Source: an uncultured Pelosinus sp.
GTDB lineage: Bacteria; Bacillota; Negativicutes; DSM-13327
Reading direction: 5' to 3'
Assembly (NCBI GenBank): GCA_946415545.1
Contig: CAMKSY010000005.1
Span: forward strand, 1-37,535
DNA length: 37,535 nt
The notes below the pieces were generated by a model. It was not told the origin of the DNA. It saw nothing but the letters and a program-made list of their open reading frames with translations, and made no database searches. The position numbers were made by a program, and so were the translations under genes. This document shows positions 9,536 to 18,463 of this stretch, piece after piece; positions within the stretch are counted from its first letter, which is position 1, and each line of letters opens with the position of its first letter.

Positions 9536-10150
9536 ATGACCATGATGTTAGAAGCAAAGGGGATATCTTTCGGTTACAAAAAAGGTATAAATATACTCGA
9601 TCAGTTTCAGATTAGGATAGAAAGTCATGAACGAGTCGGTATTGTCGCACCCAGCGGTTTTGGAAAAACTACGCTGTGCCAAATTTTATCAGGCTATATA
9701 AAGCCTGCAAGTGGACAGGTGCTCCTAGACGGAGAAGATCTTCACAGAATCCAAGGCTATTGCCCGGTACAGATGATTTGGCAGCATCCGGAGAAAGCGG
9801 TTAATCCAAGACTGCGCATGAAATCCATAATTGAGGAAGGCGATCAAATCGAGGAGCGAATTATAGATGGATTGGGGATTGAACGAGATTGGCTTAATCG
9901 TTTTCCTGGGGAATTATCTGGAGGGGAGATGCAGCGTTTTTGTATTGCCAGAGCGTTGGGCAAGCGGACAAAGTTTCTCATTGCTGACGAAATCAGCACA
10001 ATGCTTGATCTAATAACCCAAAGTCAAATATGGAACTTCCTGTTAGCTGAAGTAACGGAAAGAAAGATTGGACTGATTGTTGTAACTCACAGCCATTCCT
10101 TAATGGAGCGCATTGCTACGCGGCAAGTAGTATTAGATACCCGAATATGA
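9536..10150 (+). CDS. ABC transporter ATP-binding protein, DppF/NikE type
   Basis: Walker A APSGFGKTT, signature LSGGEMQR, Walker B FLIADEIS; GAGGGAGGG upstream of ATG at 9536. Confidence 0.8.
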   Translation: MTMMLEAKGISFGYKKGINILDQFQIRIESHERVGIVAPSGFGKTTLCQILSGYIKPASGQVLLDGEDLHRIQGYCPVQMIWQHPEKAVNPRLRMKSIIEEGDQIEERIIDGLGIERDWLNRFPGELSGGEMQRFCIARALGKRTKFLIADEISTMLDLITQSQIWNFLLAEVTERKIGLIVVTHSHSLMERIATRQVVLDTRI

Positions 10151-10442
10151 TGTGCTACAATAGCGTGAGCCTTTCTTGTTGTCAATTGCTTACAGCCGCC
10201 AGATCCTGGTTTACTCATCAGGCTAACTTCCTTTGATTGATTAATGTGTATAGAATTTCCCTATGATGGAAGAATAAATACTATATTGGCAAACAATATG
10301 GGAACTGCTGAATACTAACAAACTAGCAATTAATTTTATGGCGTGATCGGGCGCTCCTAAGTCGATTCTTAATTAGCTCTGGCCATAATTCTCGCCCTGT
10401 GATTGCCTGAAAGCATTCCCGTCGAATAGGAAAGCGTGTAGA

Positions 10443-11225
10443 ATGACTAAAAAAAAACAGCACGAATTAATTAAAAACTTACGCCGTCCGAAGGGAATCG
10501 TGAGTCCGATGGCTATAAATTTCATCCACCTTAGAACGCCGTGGGTGATAGCCTGGTGGTCAGCTTCATATCTTGGCTATGCCTATATGAGTCTGGGAAA
10601 TTATGTAAAAGGATTTATTTTAATATTCCTGGAAGTTTTTATAAATGTCAATTCTAAAATCAATTTAGGGATACTTTATAGTTTCACAGGGCGCTTTGAG
10701 ATGGCAAAACAGGTAGTAGATACCAATTGGCTGCTCCTTTATATACCGATATATATCTATTCCATTTGGGGAGGATACGGGCTTGCTGTTGACCTAAATA
10801 AATATTCCATTCTCGCTGATAGGGAAAATTCCAGCATGATACCCTTTAAGATCAGTAATTGGGAAATTGCCTTCTTAGATAAGCGGAAGCCCTGGATGGC
10901 GATAGCTTTGTCCCTTTTAATTCCAGGCCTGGGACATTTATACGCTCATAAAATCCCCACCAGTTTTTATACGCTGGCCTGGTGGACTTTCATCGCTTAC
11001 AAGGGAGAACTTCTTCCATGCATTCATCTTACTGCAATGGGTGACTTTGCTGGCGTGGCCATGGCAGCTGATCCTTTATGGCTGATGTTTCTGCCTTCCA
11101 TTTACGTGTTTGCAATTTATGATTCTTACGTAAATACAGTAGAGTGTAATAGATTGTTCGAGCAAGAACAGAAGCGATTCTTAAGTGACAACTATCAAAG
11201 TGGGAATTTTCCAGTACCAGAATAA
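10443..11225 (+). CDS. Unknown integral membrane protein, paralog A
   Basis: 260 aa; strong full-length similarity to 11761..12555 (RRPKGIVS, AFLDKRKPWMA..PGLGHLYAHKIPTSFY, YDSYVNTVE). Confidence 0.8.
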   Translation: MTKKKQHELIKNLRRPKGIVSPMAINFIHLRTPWVIAWWSASYLGYAYMSLGNYVKGFILIFLEVFINVNSKINLGILYSFTGRFEMAKQVVDTNWLLLYIPIYIYSIWGGYGLAVDLNKYSILADRENSSMIPFKISNWEIAFLDKRKPWMAIALSLLIPGLGHLYAHKIPTSFYTLAWWTFIAYKGELLPCIHLTAMGDFAGVAMAADPLWLMFLPSIYVFAIYDSYVNTVECNRLFEQEQKRFLSDNYQSGNFPVPE

Positions 11226-11243
11226 ATATAAGGTGGGTTCTAA

Positions 11244-11780
11244 TTGTACGTTTACGCGTCTTTTGACTATTCGGCTTTCCTTGAATTGGCCATAACCGAT
11301 CTGGAAAAGCGCGGGATCGCCAGAGAACATATCTTGGCAGTTACTTTGGACAAAAGGGTTGAGGAAAGAATGGTCCTGGATACCATTCATCGGGCAGATG
11401 GAATGAGCTTATTTGATGGAGCCATGGTTCTGGGGGCAATACTCATGGAGCTAGGCGTTATATATGGCTTTATTTTAGAGTGGGGGCCGATTATCTGGGG
11501 ATTGATAGGACTACTGAGCGGAGCAATTATCGGCTTCCTGCTTGATTACTTTTATGGAAGGATATTCGGGAACAAGAAGACAAAATCACCCCGCAACCGT
11601 GTCGAAGCCGGGGAATGCAATAACACAGAAGTAGTATTGACTGTTTACTGTAACAACAGTCAATACGAAATGGTAGAGAAAGTGCTATGGGACAATATGG
11701 CCTTTGGAGTAGGCAAGTTGGATCGGCTCCGTAATACGTCAGGAAATGGGGCGACAAGTGATGGAAAAGAAACAAATTGA
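11244..11780 (+). CDS. Unknown protein with central glycine-rich transmembrane segment
   Basis: TTG start with RBS-like AAGGTGGG; hydrophobic core GPIIWGLIGLLSGAIIGFLLDYFYG between two soluble segments; overlaps the following gene. Confidence 0.7.
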   Translation: MYVYASFDYSAFLELAITDLEKRGIAREHILAVTLDKRVEERMVLDTIHRADGMSLFDGAMVLGAILMELGVIYGFILEWGPIIWGLIGLLSGAIIGFLLDYFYGRIFGNKKTKSPRNRVEAGECNNTEVVLTVYCNNSQYEMVEKVLWDNMAFGVGKLDRLRNTSGNGATSDGKETN

Positions 11781-12555
11781 GTCCATAAGAAATCAACGCC
11801 GTCCTAAAGGAATTGTGAGCGAGCTCACTGTTAATCTGCTTCACCTAAAAAACCCTTGGATAACAGCTTTCTGGTCAGCAATATTCCCGGGATTAGGATT
11901 CCTGATCATGGGGAGTTATATAAAAGGGTTTCTGTTAATTATCGGGGCGACCATCGCAAATTCTATGGGACATATTAACCAGGCAATTATCTATGGGCTT
12001 ACTGGTCAAGCAGAATTGGCTAAACAGATTCTTGATACCAGGTGGCTGCTTTTTTATGCTCCTTTGCAGATTTTTGCTACTTGGAGCAGCTACCATCTTA
12101 CTGCTGATTTAAACAAATATGCAATTCTTGCCGCACGAGAAGGTTCGGGAATTATTCCTTTTAAAATTGGTACATGGGACATAGGATTCCTCGACAAACG
12201 AAATCCCTGGGTGGCAGTAGCCTGGTCCCTTCTCATGCCTGGTCTGGGCCATCTTTATAGCCACCGAATCCCTACCAGTTTTTATTTGCTGACCTGGTGG
12301 ATCGGCATGTCATATATGGCTCATCTCCTTCCGGCCATTCATCAGACATTTCTGGGAAATTTTTCTGAGGCTATTGCCACTATCAGGCAGGAATGGTTCT
12401 TGTATCTGGTAGCAATTTATCCCTATTCTGTCTATGATGCCTATGTTAATACGGTTGAGTATAATATACTTTTTGACCAGGAACAGAGCCAGTTCCTCAT
12501 TGATAATTATCAAAATTGTAAGTTTCCTATGCCCGCAATGGATAACAGGCATTAG
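11761..12555 (+). CDS. Unknown integral membrane protein, paralog B
   Basis: Paralog of 10443..11225; probable ATG at 11761 (MEKKQIESIRNQRRPKGIVS). Confidence 0.8.
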   Translation: MEKKQIESIRNQRRPKGIVSELTVNLLHLKNPWITAFWSAIFPGLGFLIMGSYIKGFLLIIGATIANSMGHINQAIIYGLTGQAELAKQILDTRWLLFYAPLQIFATWSSYHLTADLNKYAILAAREGSGIIPFKIGTWDIGFLDKRNPWVAVAWSLLMPGLGHLYSHRIPTSFYLLTWWIGMSYMAHLLPAIHQTFLGNFSEAIATIRQEWFLYLVAIYPYSVYDAYVNTVEYNILFDQEQSQFLIDNYQNCKFPMPAMDNRH

Positions 12556-12760
12556 AAAAGAAGCTGCTCTTAAACTACAATTGGTAGATTTATGAGTAGC
12601 TTCTCTTTAGGTTGAAGCAGGATTTAGCATTTATAAAGAGAAGCTACCATAATAAATTAGTTAATGTATGGGAAGCTTCTCTTTTCGTGACATAGCGAAA
12701 GAAAGAGAATAAGAAAGTATCGGTTTGGAATGGGACAAGGGGCCTGTCCCCATGTTCCAC
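12556..12760 (+). repeat. Composite intergenic hairpin element, copy 1 (two AGAAG...CTTCT hairpins plus GGGACA module)
   Basis: aagaagctgctc...gagtagcttctcttt; aaagagaagctaccata...tatgggaagcttctcttt; tggaatgggacaaggggcctgtccccatgttcca. Confidence 0.65.
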
Positions 12761-12793
12761 TTAAATGAATCATAGAGGGGAGTTGCATTCATA

Positions 12794-13378
12794 ATGAATG
12801 AGACAATTAAAACCATTCTAACACGAAAAAGTATACGATCTTATAAGGAAGAGCAAATTTCAGATTCAGATCTGGAATTGCTTATTGATGCAGGGATTCA
12901 CGCACCTACCGGGGGTAATTCCCAAAGCTGGAACTTTACAGTTATACAAAACAAAGAAAAGCTTTTGGAACTTAACAGATTGGTAAAAGAATCGTTTGCG
13001 GAACTCATCGTGGATGAGAACACCTATCGTTCTAAGCGAGCAGGAAAAATTTCGTCTCAGCAAGAGACCTACAGCTTTTATTATAATGCACCTACATTAA
13101 TCCTTGTGTCCAATGCGAGAGAATACTCGAATGCCATGGCAGATTGTTCGGCTGCAATTGAAAATATTATGCTGGCTGGTAAGTCATTAGGGCTGGGTTC
13201 TTGCTGGATCAATCAGCTAACTTGGTTTTGTGATGAAGAGAAAGTGAGGGCAACTTTAACTCATTATGGCATTCCTGAGAACTATATAGTTTGTGGTGGG
13301 GTTGCTCTTGGTTATTGTGCGTCCAATACTGACAAACTAGTGCCACGAAAGAAAGCGGATGTGAATATTATACGATGA
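12794..13378 (+). CDS. Nitroreductase family protein
   Basis: N-terminal ILTRKSIRSYKEEQISDSDLELLIDAGIHAPTGGNSQSW; C-terminal VALGYC.. Confidence 0.85.
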   Translation: MNETIKTILTRKSIRSYKEEQISDSDLELLIDAGIHAPTGGNSQSWNFTVIQNKEKLLELNRLVKESFAELIVDENTYRSKRAGKISSQQETYSFYYNAPTLILVSNAREYSNAMADCSAAIENIMLAGKSLGLGSCWINQLTWFCDEEKVRATLTHYGIPENYIVCGGVALGYCASNTDKLVPRKKADVNIIR

Positions 13379-13393
13379 GGTGTTTTTAACGGA

Positions 13394-14140
13394 ATGGATT
13401 ATGCCGAGAAAGTTGTTTTAGTAACGGGTGGTGCTAATGGAATTGGCAAGTCTGTCAGCTGCGAATTTTTAGCTGCAGGAGCTACCGTTATTATTGCCGA
13501 TATTGATGAGAAAAAAGGTGAAGTATTAGTTCGTAAATGGAAACAAAATAACTATAAGGCAGTTTTTTATAAAATAGACTTAACAGATGTTTCAGCGATT
13601 AGAACCATGTATCAATTTATAGTTGGGAGCTATAAGAAGCTCGATGTTCTGATTAATAATGCAGGAAAAGGAGTTTTTAAGCCGATTTGTGAACTGAAAA
13701 TTGAGGAATGGAACGAGGTTATTCAGCTTAATCTTAGGGCTGCATTTGTTACTGCCCAGGAGTTTGCAAAATACCATAAGAGTAATAGTTATGGACGGAT
13801 CATTAATATCGCCTCTACTCGCTATGCTATGTCCGAACCGAATTCTGAAGCGTATGCCGCTTCCAAAGGTGGTATCGTAGCGCTTACTCACGCATTAGCG
13901 CTTTCACTTAGTGCCAAGAATTTTACGGTTAATGCCATCAGCCCGGGGTGGATTGCGAATCATCAATATGAGAAACTAAGTGTGGAAGATCATGGGCAGC
14001 ATCCCTCTAAGCGAGTAGGAAAGCCGGAGGACATCGCTAGAGCGTGTCTATTCTTAGCTGATGACCAGAATGACTTTATAACCGGCCAGAATATTGTAAT
14101 TGATGGCGGTATGACCAAAAAGATGATCTATATTGAATAG
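13394..14140 (+). CDS. Short-chain dehydrogenase/reductase
   Basis: TGGANGIGKS cofactor motif, NNAGKG, catalytic YAASK, C-terminal GQNIVIDGGMT. Confidence 0.9.
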   Translation: MDYAEKVVLVTGGANGIGKSVSCEFLAAGATVIIADIDEKKGEVLVRKWKQNNYKAVFYKIDLTDVSAIRTMYQFIVGSYKKLDVLINNAGKGVFKPICELKIEEWNEVIQLNLRAAFVTAQEFAKYHKSNSYGRIINIASTRYAMSEPNSEAYAASKGGIVALTHALALSLSAKNFTVNAISPGWIANHQYEKLSVEDHGQHPSKRVGKPEDIARACLFLADDQNDFITGQNIVIDGGMTKKMIYIE

Positions 14141-14158
14141 GGAATTGATAAAACTTGT

Positions 14159-14866
14159 TTAGTTTGGTTTGCTGTTAACATGGAAAGGGGAGATAGATAC
14201 TTGCCGATTGTCGTCCACAGTGGCAAAAAAGACGGCTTTAAAGGTATCAATTCCCTGGTTTTTTAATTGCCCATAAAGCCAATCCTCTGATAGCTGGAGG
14301 TCATGTAATACCTGCTGTAATACCCTGCCTTCCATAATTACCGGATAGGAAATTCCACTGCTTGGTTTTGTGATGCTTAAATCCTGAAGATTTACCGGCG
14401 CCAGTTCCGGTTTTTTATAAACTGATAATCGTCCGTTTGCTTCGATTAGTGCGATGCTGACCTCTGTTATATTAAAAATCCCATATTCTCTTAATAACTC
14501 TAAAATATTTTCCAGTGAATACTTTATTTTCCTGATGTTCTTTACAATTAAATTTCCGTCTTTTATTACAACGATTGGATCAAACGTTGTTAACCCTTTA
14601 AATGTCTGATTTCGGATTACAAGTTCCGCGAAAAGCTTTTGCAGAATTCCAATTACTACAACCGCAAAGGCAATATAGAAATGGTTGATTTCAGGCTCGG
14701 CAATGTCTGCACCTACTACAGAACCTAGGGTGATAATGATCAAGTAGTCGAAAACAGGCAGTTCTCCGACGGATCGTCTACCCATAAATAAGGTTACGAT
14801 TAGCATCAGTGGCAAAATTGTAAAGATCCGTACAGCTATTTTGAATAAATCAGATGCAATTTCCAT
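14159..14866 (-). CDS. DUF421 (YetF-like) membrane protein
   Basis: N-terminal transmembrane region with MGRRSVGELPVFDYLIIITLGSVVGADI; C-terminal YPVIMEGRVLQQVL typical of DUF421. Confidence 0.8.
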   Translation of the reverse strand: MEIASDLFKIAVRIFTILPLMLIVTLFMGRRSVGELPVFDYLIIITLGSVVGADIAEPEINHFYIAFAVVVIGILQKLFAELVIRNQTFKGLTTFDPIVVIKDGNLIVKNIRKIKYSLENILELLREYGIFNITEVSIALIEANGRLSVYKKPELAPVNLQDLSITKPSSGISYPVIMEGRVLQQVLHDLQLSEDWLYGQLKNQGIDTFKAVFFATVDDNRQVSISPFHVNSKPN

Positions 14867-14917
14867 GGCTGCGTACTCCTTCTTCTAAGTAAACTTTTCC
14901 TTTTTCATTTACCCAAA

Positions 14918-14964
14918 AGGGCGTGTCGCTTTGCGTTTAAAAAAAACATTTTGCGACACGCCCT
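14918..14964 (-). terminator. 12-bp inverted repeat, likely rubrerythrin gene terminator
   Basis: agggcgtgtcgc ... gcgacacgccct; followed by tttt on the minus strand, downstream of the rubrerythrin stop. Confidence 0.55.
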
Positions 14965-15030
14965 AAGTGGCATTATGTTCATAATGTGTAAAAGTTCTGT
15001 TCCGTTTGTTATTAAAGTAGGATCACGCTT

Positions 15031-15624
15031 CTATTTTCCAAATGGCGAGTCCTCTCTGCGAACAAAGAATCCCTGATTATGGCTGCAAACCGGGCAGATT
15101 TGCGGCGCCCCGGCACCTTTATGGATGTGGCCGCACTGTAGACAGATATATTCGGTGGGGGTGTCATTTTTAAATAAGTTATTGTTCTGCATTAACTGTG
15201 CATACCGAGAAAAACGCTGACTATGTATATTTTCAATTTCAGCGATCATATAAAAAGAATTTGCGATATTGGCAAATCCCTCCTCCTTAGCCTTGTCACC
15301 GAAAGAACTGTAAATCGTGTCATGTTCGGCAGCTTCATGCTGGGCGGCAAGCTGCAAAAGCTCTAAGAGGTTATTTGAATTATCGATGGGATAGTTGGCG
15401 CTTATCGAGATTTCCTGTCCATGAAACTCCTTTAAGTGATTGTAAAATATCTCAGCGTGTTCCTTTTCCTGGCTTCCAGTATAGTGGAAAAGCCAGTATA
15501 AGACCTCAAGGTTTTGTGTTTGTGCCTGAGTCGCGGCAAATTCGTAGCGCCGCCAAGCTTGGCATTCTCCTGCAAAAGCCTTTAAAAGATTCTCTTTTGT
15601 GATGCTGTCTTTCAGTGCAACCAT
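15031..15624 (-). CDS. Rubrerythrin
   Basis: Diiron helices (FAGECQAWRRYEFAATQA, EKEHAEIF, AAEHDTIY, IAEIENIHSQRF) plus C-terminal rubredoxin-like CLQCGH...CPVCSH. Confidence 0.93.
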   Translation of the reverse strand: MVALKDSITKENLLKAFAGECQAWRRYEFAATQAQTQNLEVLYWLFHYTGSQEKEHAEIFYNHLKEFHGQEISISANYPIDNSNNLLELLQLAAQHEAAEHDTIYSSFGDKAKEEGFANIANSFYMIAEIENIHSQRFSRYAQLMQNNNLFKNDTPTEYICLQCGHIHKGAGAPQICPVCSHNQGFFVRREDSPFGK

Positions 15625-15828
15625 TTTTTATTCCTCCTAATTTCTTATAGCATTAGTATTATCAATTATTCCATGGATTATAAGAAAAGAATGGAACGTA
15701 TGATAACCTTCTACGAGACAGCATAAATAGGAGTACAAATGTGCATCCCCTAGGTGAATTTTACTGGATTTTATTTCAATGTATATGTAAAAATGGTGGT
15801 CGTGGCTATCAGCGTAGGAGGAATATAT

Positions 15829-16341
15829 ATGATTATTAGACCAATAATAGACGATAATATAGATGATATTGCTAAAATTTATACTGATAATTGGAAAGCC
15901 ACATATCAAGGGATTTTACCAGATTCTTTTTTGAAAGGTTTAACATATGAGCATTCAAAGAAAAAGTGGCTGTCGTATATTCATAAGGATAAGCAAGGAG
16001 CCTTTGTTGCAGTAGCTGAAAATGATATGATAGTTGGTTTTGCTGCATACAAGCCATATGAGGATTTGAAGCAATGTTTGTTACTTGATTCATTGCACGT
16101 TTTACAATCCGTGCAAGGTAGTGGAATTGGGAAAAATTTAATTTTTACAATTGGTAAATATGCTTACAATAACGGGTATGAAAAAATGTCTATCTGTATT
16201 GTAAAAGGAAATGATCGGGCTGAAGAAATATACACCTTTTTAGGTGCGAAGCCCTACAAAGATTTTATTGATGATTTTGAAGGAACTCCATCTAATTCAT
16301 CGGTTTTACTATGGAATGATTTGAATATGTTTGTTTTTTGA
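15829..16341 (+). CDS. GNAT family N-acetyltransferase
   Basis: GTAGGAGGAATATATATG start; IRPIIDDNIDDIAKIYTDNWKATYQGI and VQGSGIGKNLI acetyl-CoA motif. Confidence 0.85.
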   Translation: MIIRPIIDDNIDDIAKIYTDNWKATYQGILPDSFLKGLTYEHSKKKWLSYIHKDKQGAFVAVAENDMIVGFAAYKPYEDLKQCLLLDSLHVLQSVQGSGIGKNLIFTIGKYAYNNGYEKMSICIVKGNDRAEEIYTFLGAKPYKDFIDDFEGTPSNSSVLLWNDLNMFVF

Positions 16342-16443
16342 ATAACGCTTCAATCGTATAATCACGCTGGAAGAATGGTTAGCTTATTACACTAACTTAT
16401 GTCAGGTGCTTCAGATGCCATGTAGTTAACTATCATAATAAAA

Positions 16444-16486
16444 ATAGAAACAGTCAGCATTCCAGTGATATGCTGACTGTTTCTAT
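16444..16486 (-). terminator. 17-bp perfect inverted repeat with T-tract on the minus strand
   Basis: atagaaacagtcagcat - tccagtgat - atgctgactgtttctat; minus strand continues ttttattatg. Confidence 0.6.
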
Positions 16487-16625
16487 AATGTATACGGGCT
16501 TCAGTGAAAATCCTTTCGATAACATGCTGAACCCTTAGGGGGATTTAAGGGAGACAGTACTTTGATCCAACCATCCAAGGCTTCATTGAATTCCGGCTGC
16601 ATCTTAACGTCTTCGTGAGATTTCT

Positions 16626-18230
16626 CTAGGATGGGGGTTTAATCTTCATGTAATTATAAAGCCTTTTTTGTTTTTCAGTAATTTCGCTTAAGTAATAGCA
16701 CTTTCCGGATTGATGATAATACTCAATGCCATCCAACTCATCAAGCAATCCTTTTATTGTATAGTTTTTAAAAAGACCATTATCGTCCATAGCTTTCTTT
16801 ATGTAGGAAAGATAAATGAGAGCCACAAACTGGACGAACAGCTTGTCTTCCAAATTTTCCTCAGGAGCTGCCGGCATGCGGCACATGCTCAACCGCTCAT
16901 TGAGATTCCCAAAAGCCTCTTCAATGAGATCTTTCGTGCGGTACATTTTTAACGCTGCAGCAGGATCTTTTATTACATTCGACAACAGAACAAAGAAACC
17001 ATAACTCTTTTCCACTTGATGGATTGCATCCTGCTTTGGAATGATTTTTCGGCCACGCACCGGAGTTTCCAGAACATCATAATATCTTTGGTAAAGCTTT
17101 TCGTGCTCAGGCTTTTCTCTCCCGCTGAGAAGTTCTTCTTCTAGAGTATCAAGGAGCTGATTGAACTGTTTTTTGTCATCTGTGGCAATCTGGTCATTAT
17201 AGTAATAGTGAACGTAAATTCTTCTTTTATCGATAATCACTTCTCCGGTTCTCGGCTTTATTTCCTTGTAGTCCCACTCTTGGGTAAAGCTTCTGATATA
17301 GAGCTGGTTCTCGGAATTATAGTGTTGTCGGGAAACAAAACCATCTCTGATTTCATTCAGTTTATTGCGAATCAGCTTCAGCGATATTTTTCCACCTATA
17401 AGAAACTTATGATGTTTCCGAAAGAGTTCGTTAATGTTTGCTTCGCTATAAAAACCGCGGTCCATTACCAGATTCAACTTTTCCGTCTTTAGGATGTCGA
17501 TATCCTTGACCAGATTTTCAGCGGTCTTTACATCCGTAATGTTATCAGCAACTCTTTGGTAATATACGGGAAGACATGACGATTTTCCGTATAACAGAGA
17601 AAGGTTAAGTTGAGACGGACATTCATGCTCCTTGTTGCTGTTCGACTTAACCTGGTTTAGGCTTTGGGAATAGGAGGAGATAGAGGGGCTGTCATAGACC
17701 AGATATTCCTGCTCAAGTCTTCGATTGGACTGGAGTGCAAAGAACTTCATCTTCTGCTCTTCCAGTATGCGTCCAAAAAGCTTAGTGCTGCGTTTCGATG
17801 GCATGTCAAATCGAAAGGGGTGAACATGCGTAACCGCCCATTTGTGAAATCGGTAAATGGAAGTATTCTCTTCGAGCACCAAGAAATAAGCCAGTGATAG
17901 TATTTCTTTATAATCTGCCGGAAAACATTGCTTCAAATCTTCTATGATGCCTGTAGTTTGGCCGATGGCATCGAGAAGATACATTGCACCGTAAAACAGT
18001 CTTTTGCATTCGGCTGCTGGTACCGGTTCAGGCTTTGCTTCTGCTTCTGCGGTAGCATGCTCAAGCTGTTGCTGAAGTGTATATTTCTTATTTGGCACAA
18101 ATAGTCCCTTGACGTTTTTGCCGATATAATTGCGCTTTTGTTCAGAACGTTTTTTAGCAGAATTCCAAATCGAAATGTACTCGTAAACATATTCCGTGCC
18201 ATTAATATTTTGTGTACCTCGGACAGGCAT
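16626..18230 (-). mobile_element. IS1634-family-like DDE transposase
   Basis: MDRGFYSEANI, SYGFFVLLSN, MYRTKDLIEEAFGNLNERL signatures; terminal inverted repeats not identified. Confidence 0.8.
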
Positions 18231-18463
18231 GTCATCACCTCATAGATATATTTCATATCGAGATAAGATGAAATGCAAATTCTAAACCGCTTATTTTATA
18301 AAGTTCGGCGGAATGCTAGATATAATTTTGGGGGGACTTTAGGCTGCATTTATACATCTTGACTCTTTATAAAAATAACTTTACAATAAGAATCAAATCG
18401 CGTCTAATATATAAATAGTGCTTTTCTAAGTCGAAAAGCGACTTAATTAGGAGGAATCATTCC

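Noticed and set aside
17942-18256. 104-aa minus ORF overlapping the transposase N-terminus
   Set aside because: Alternative frame of the transposase; no independent support.
16520-18340. Terminal repeats of the IS1634-like element (e.g. ttagggggatttaagg near 16540 vs tttggggggactttagg near 18330)
   Set aside because: The two G-rich strings are in direct rather than inverted orientation and imperfect; IS boundaries cannot be set by eye.
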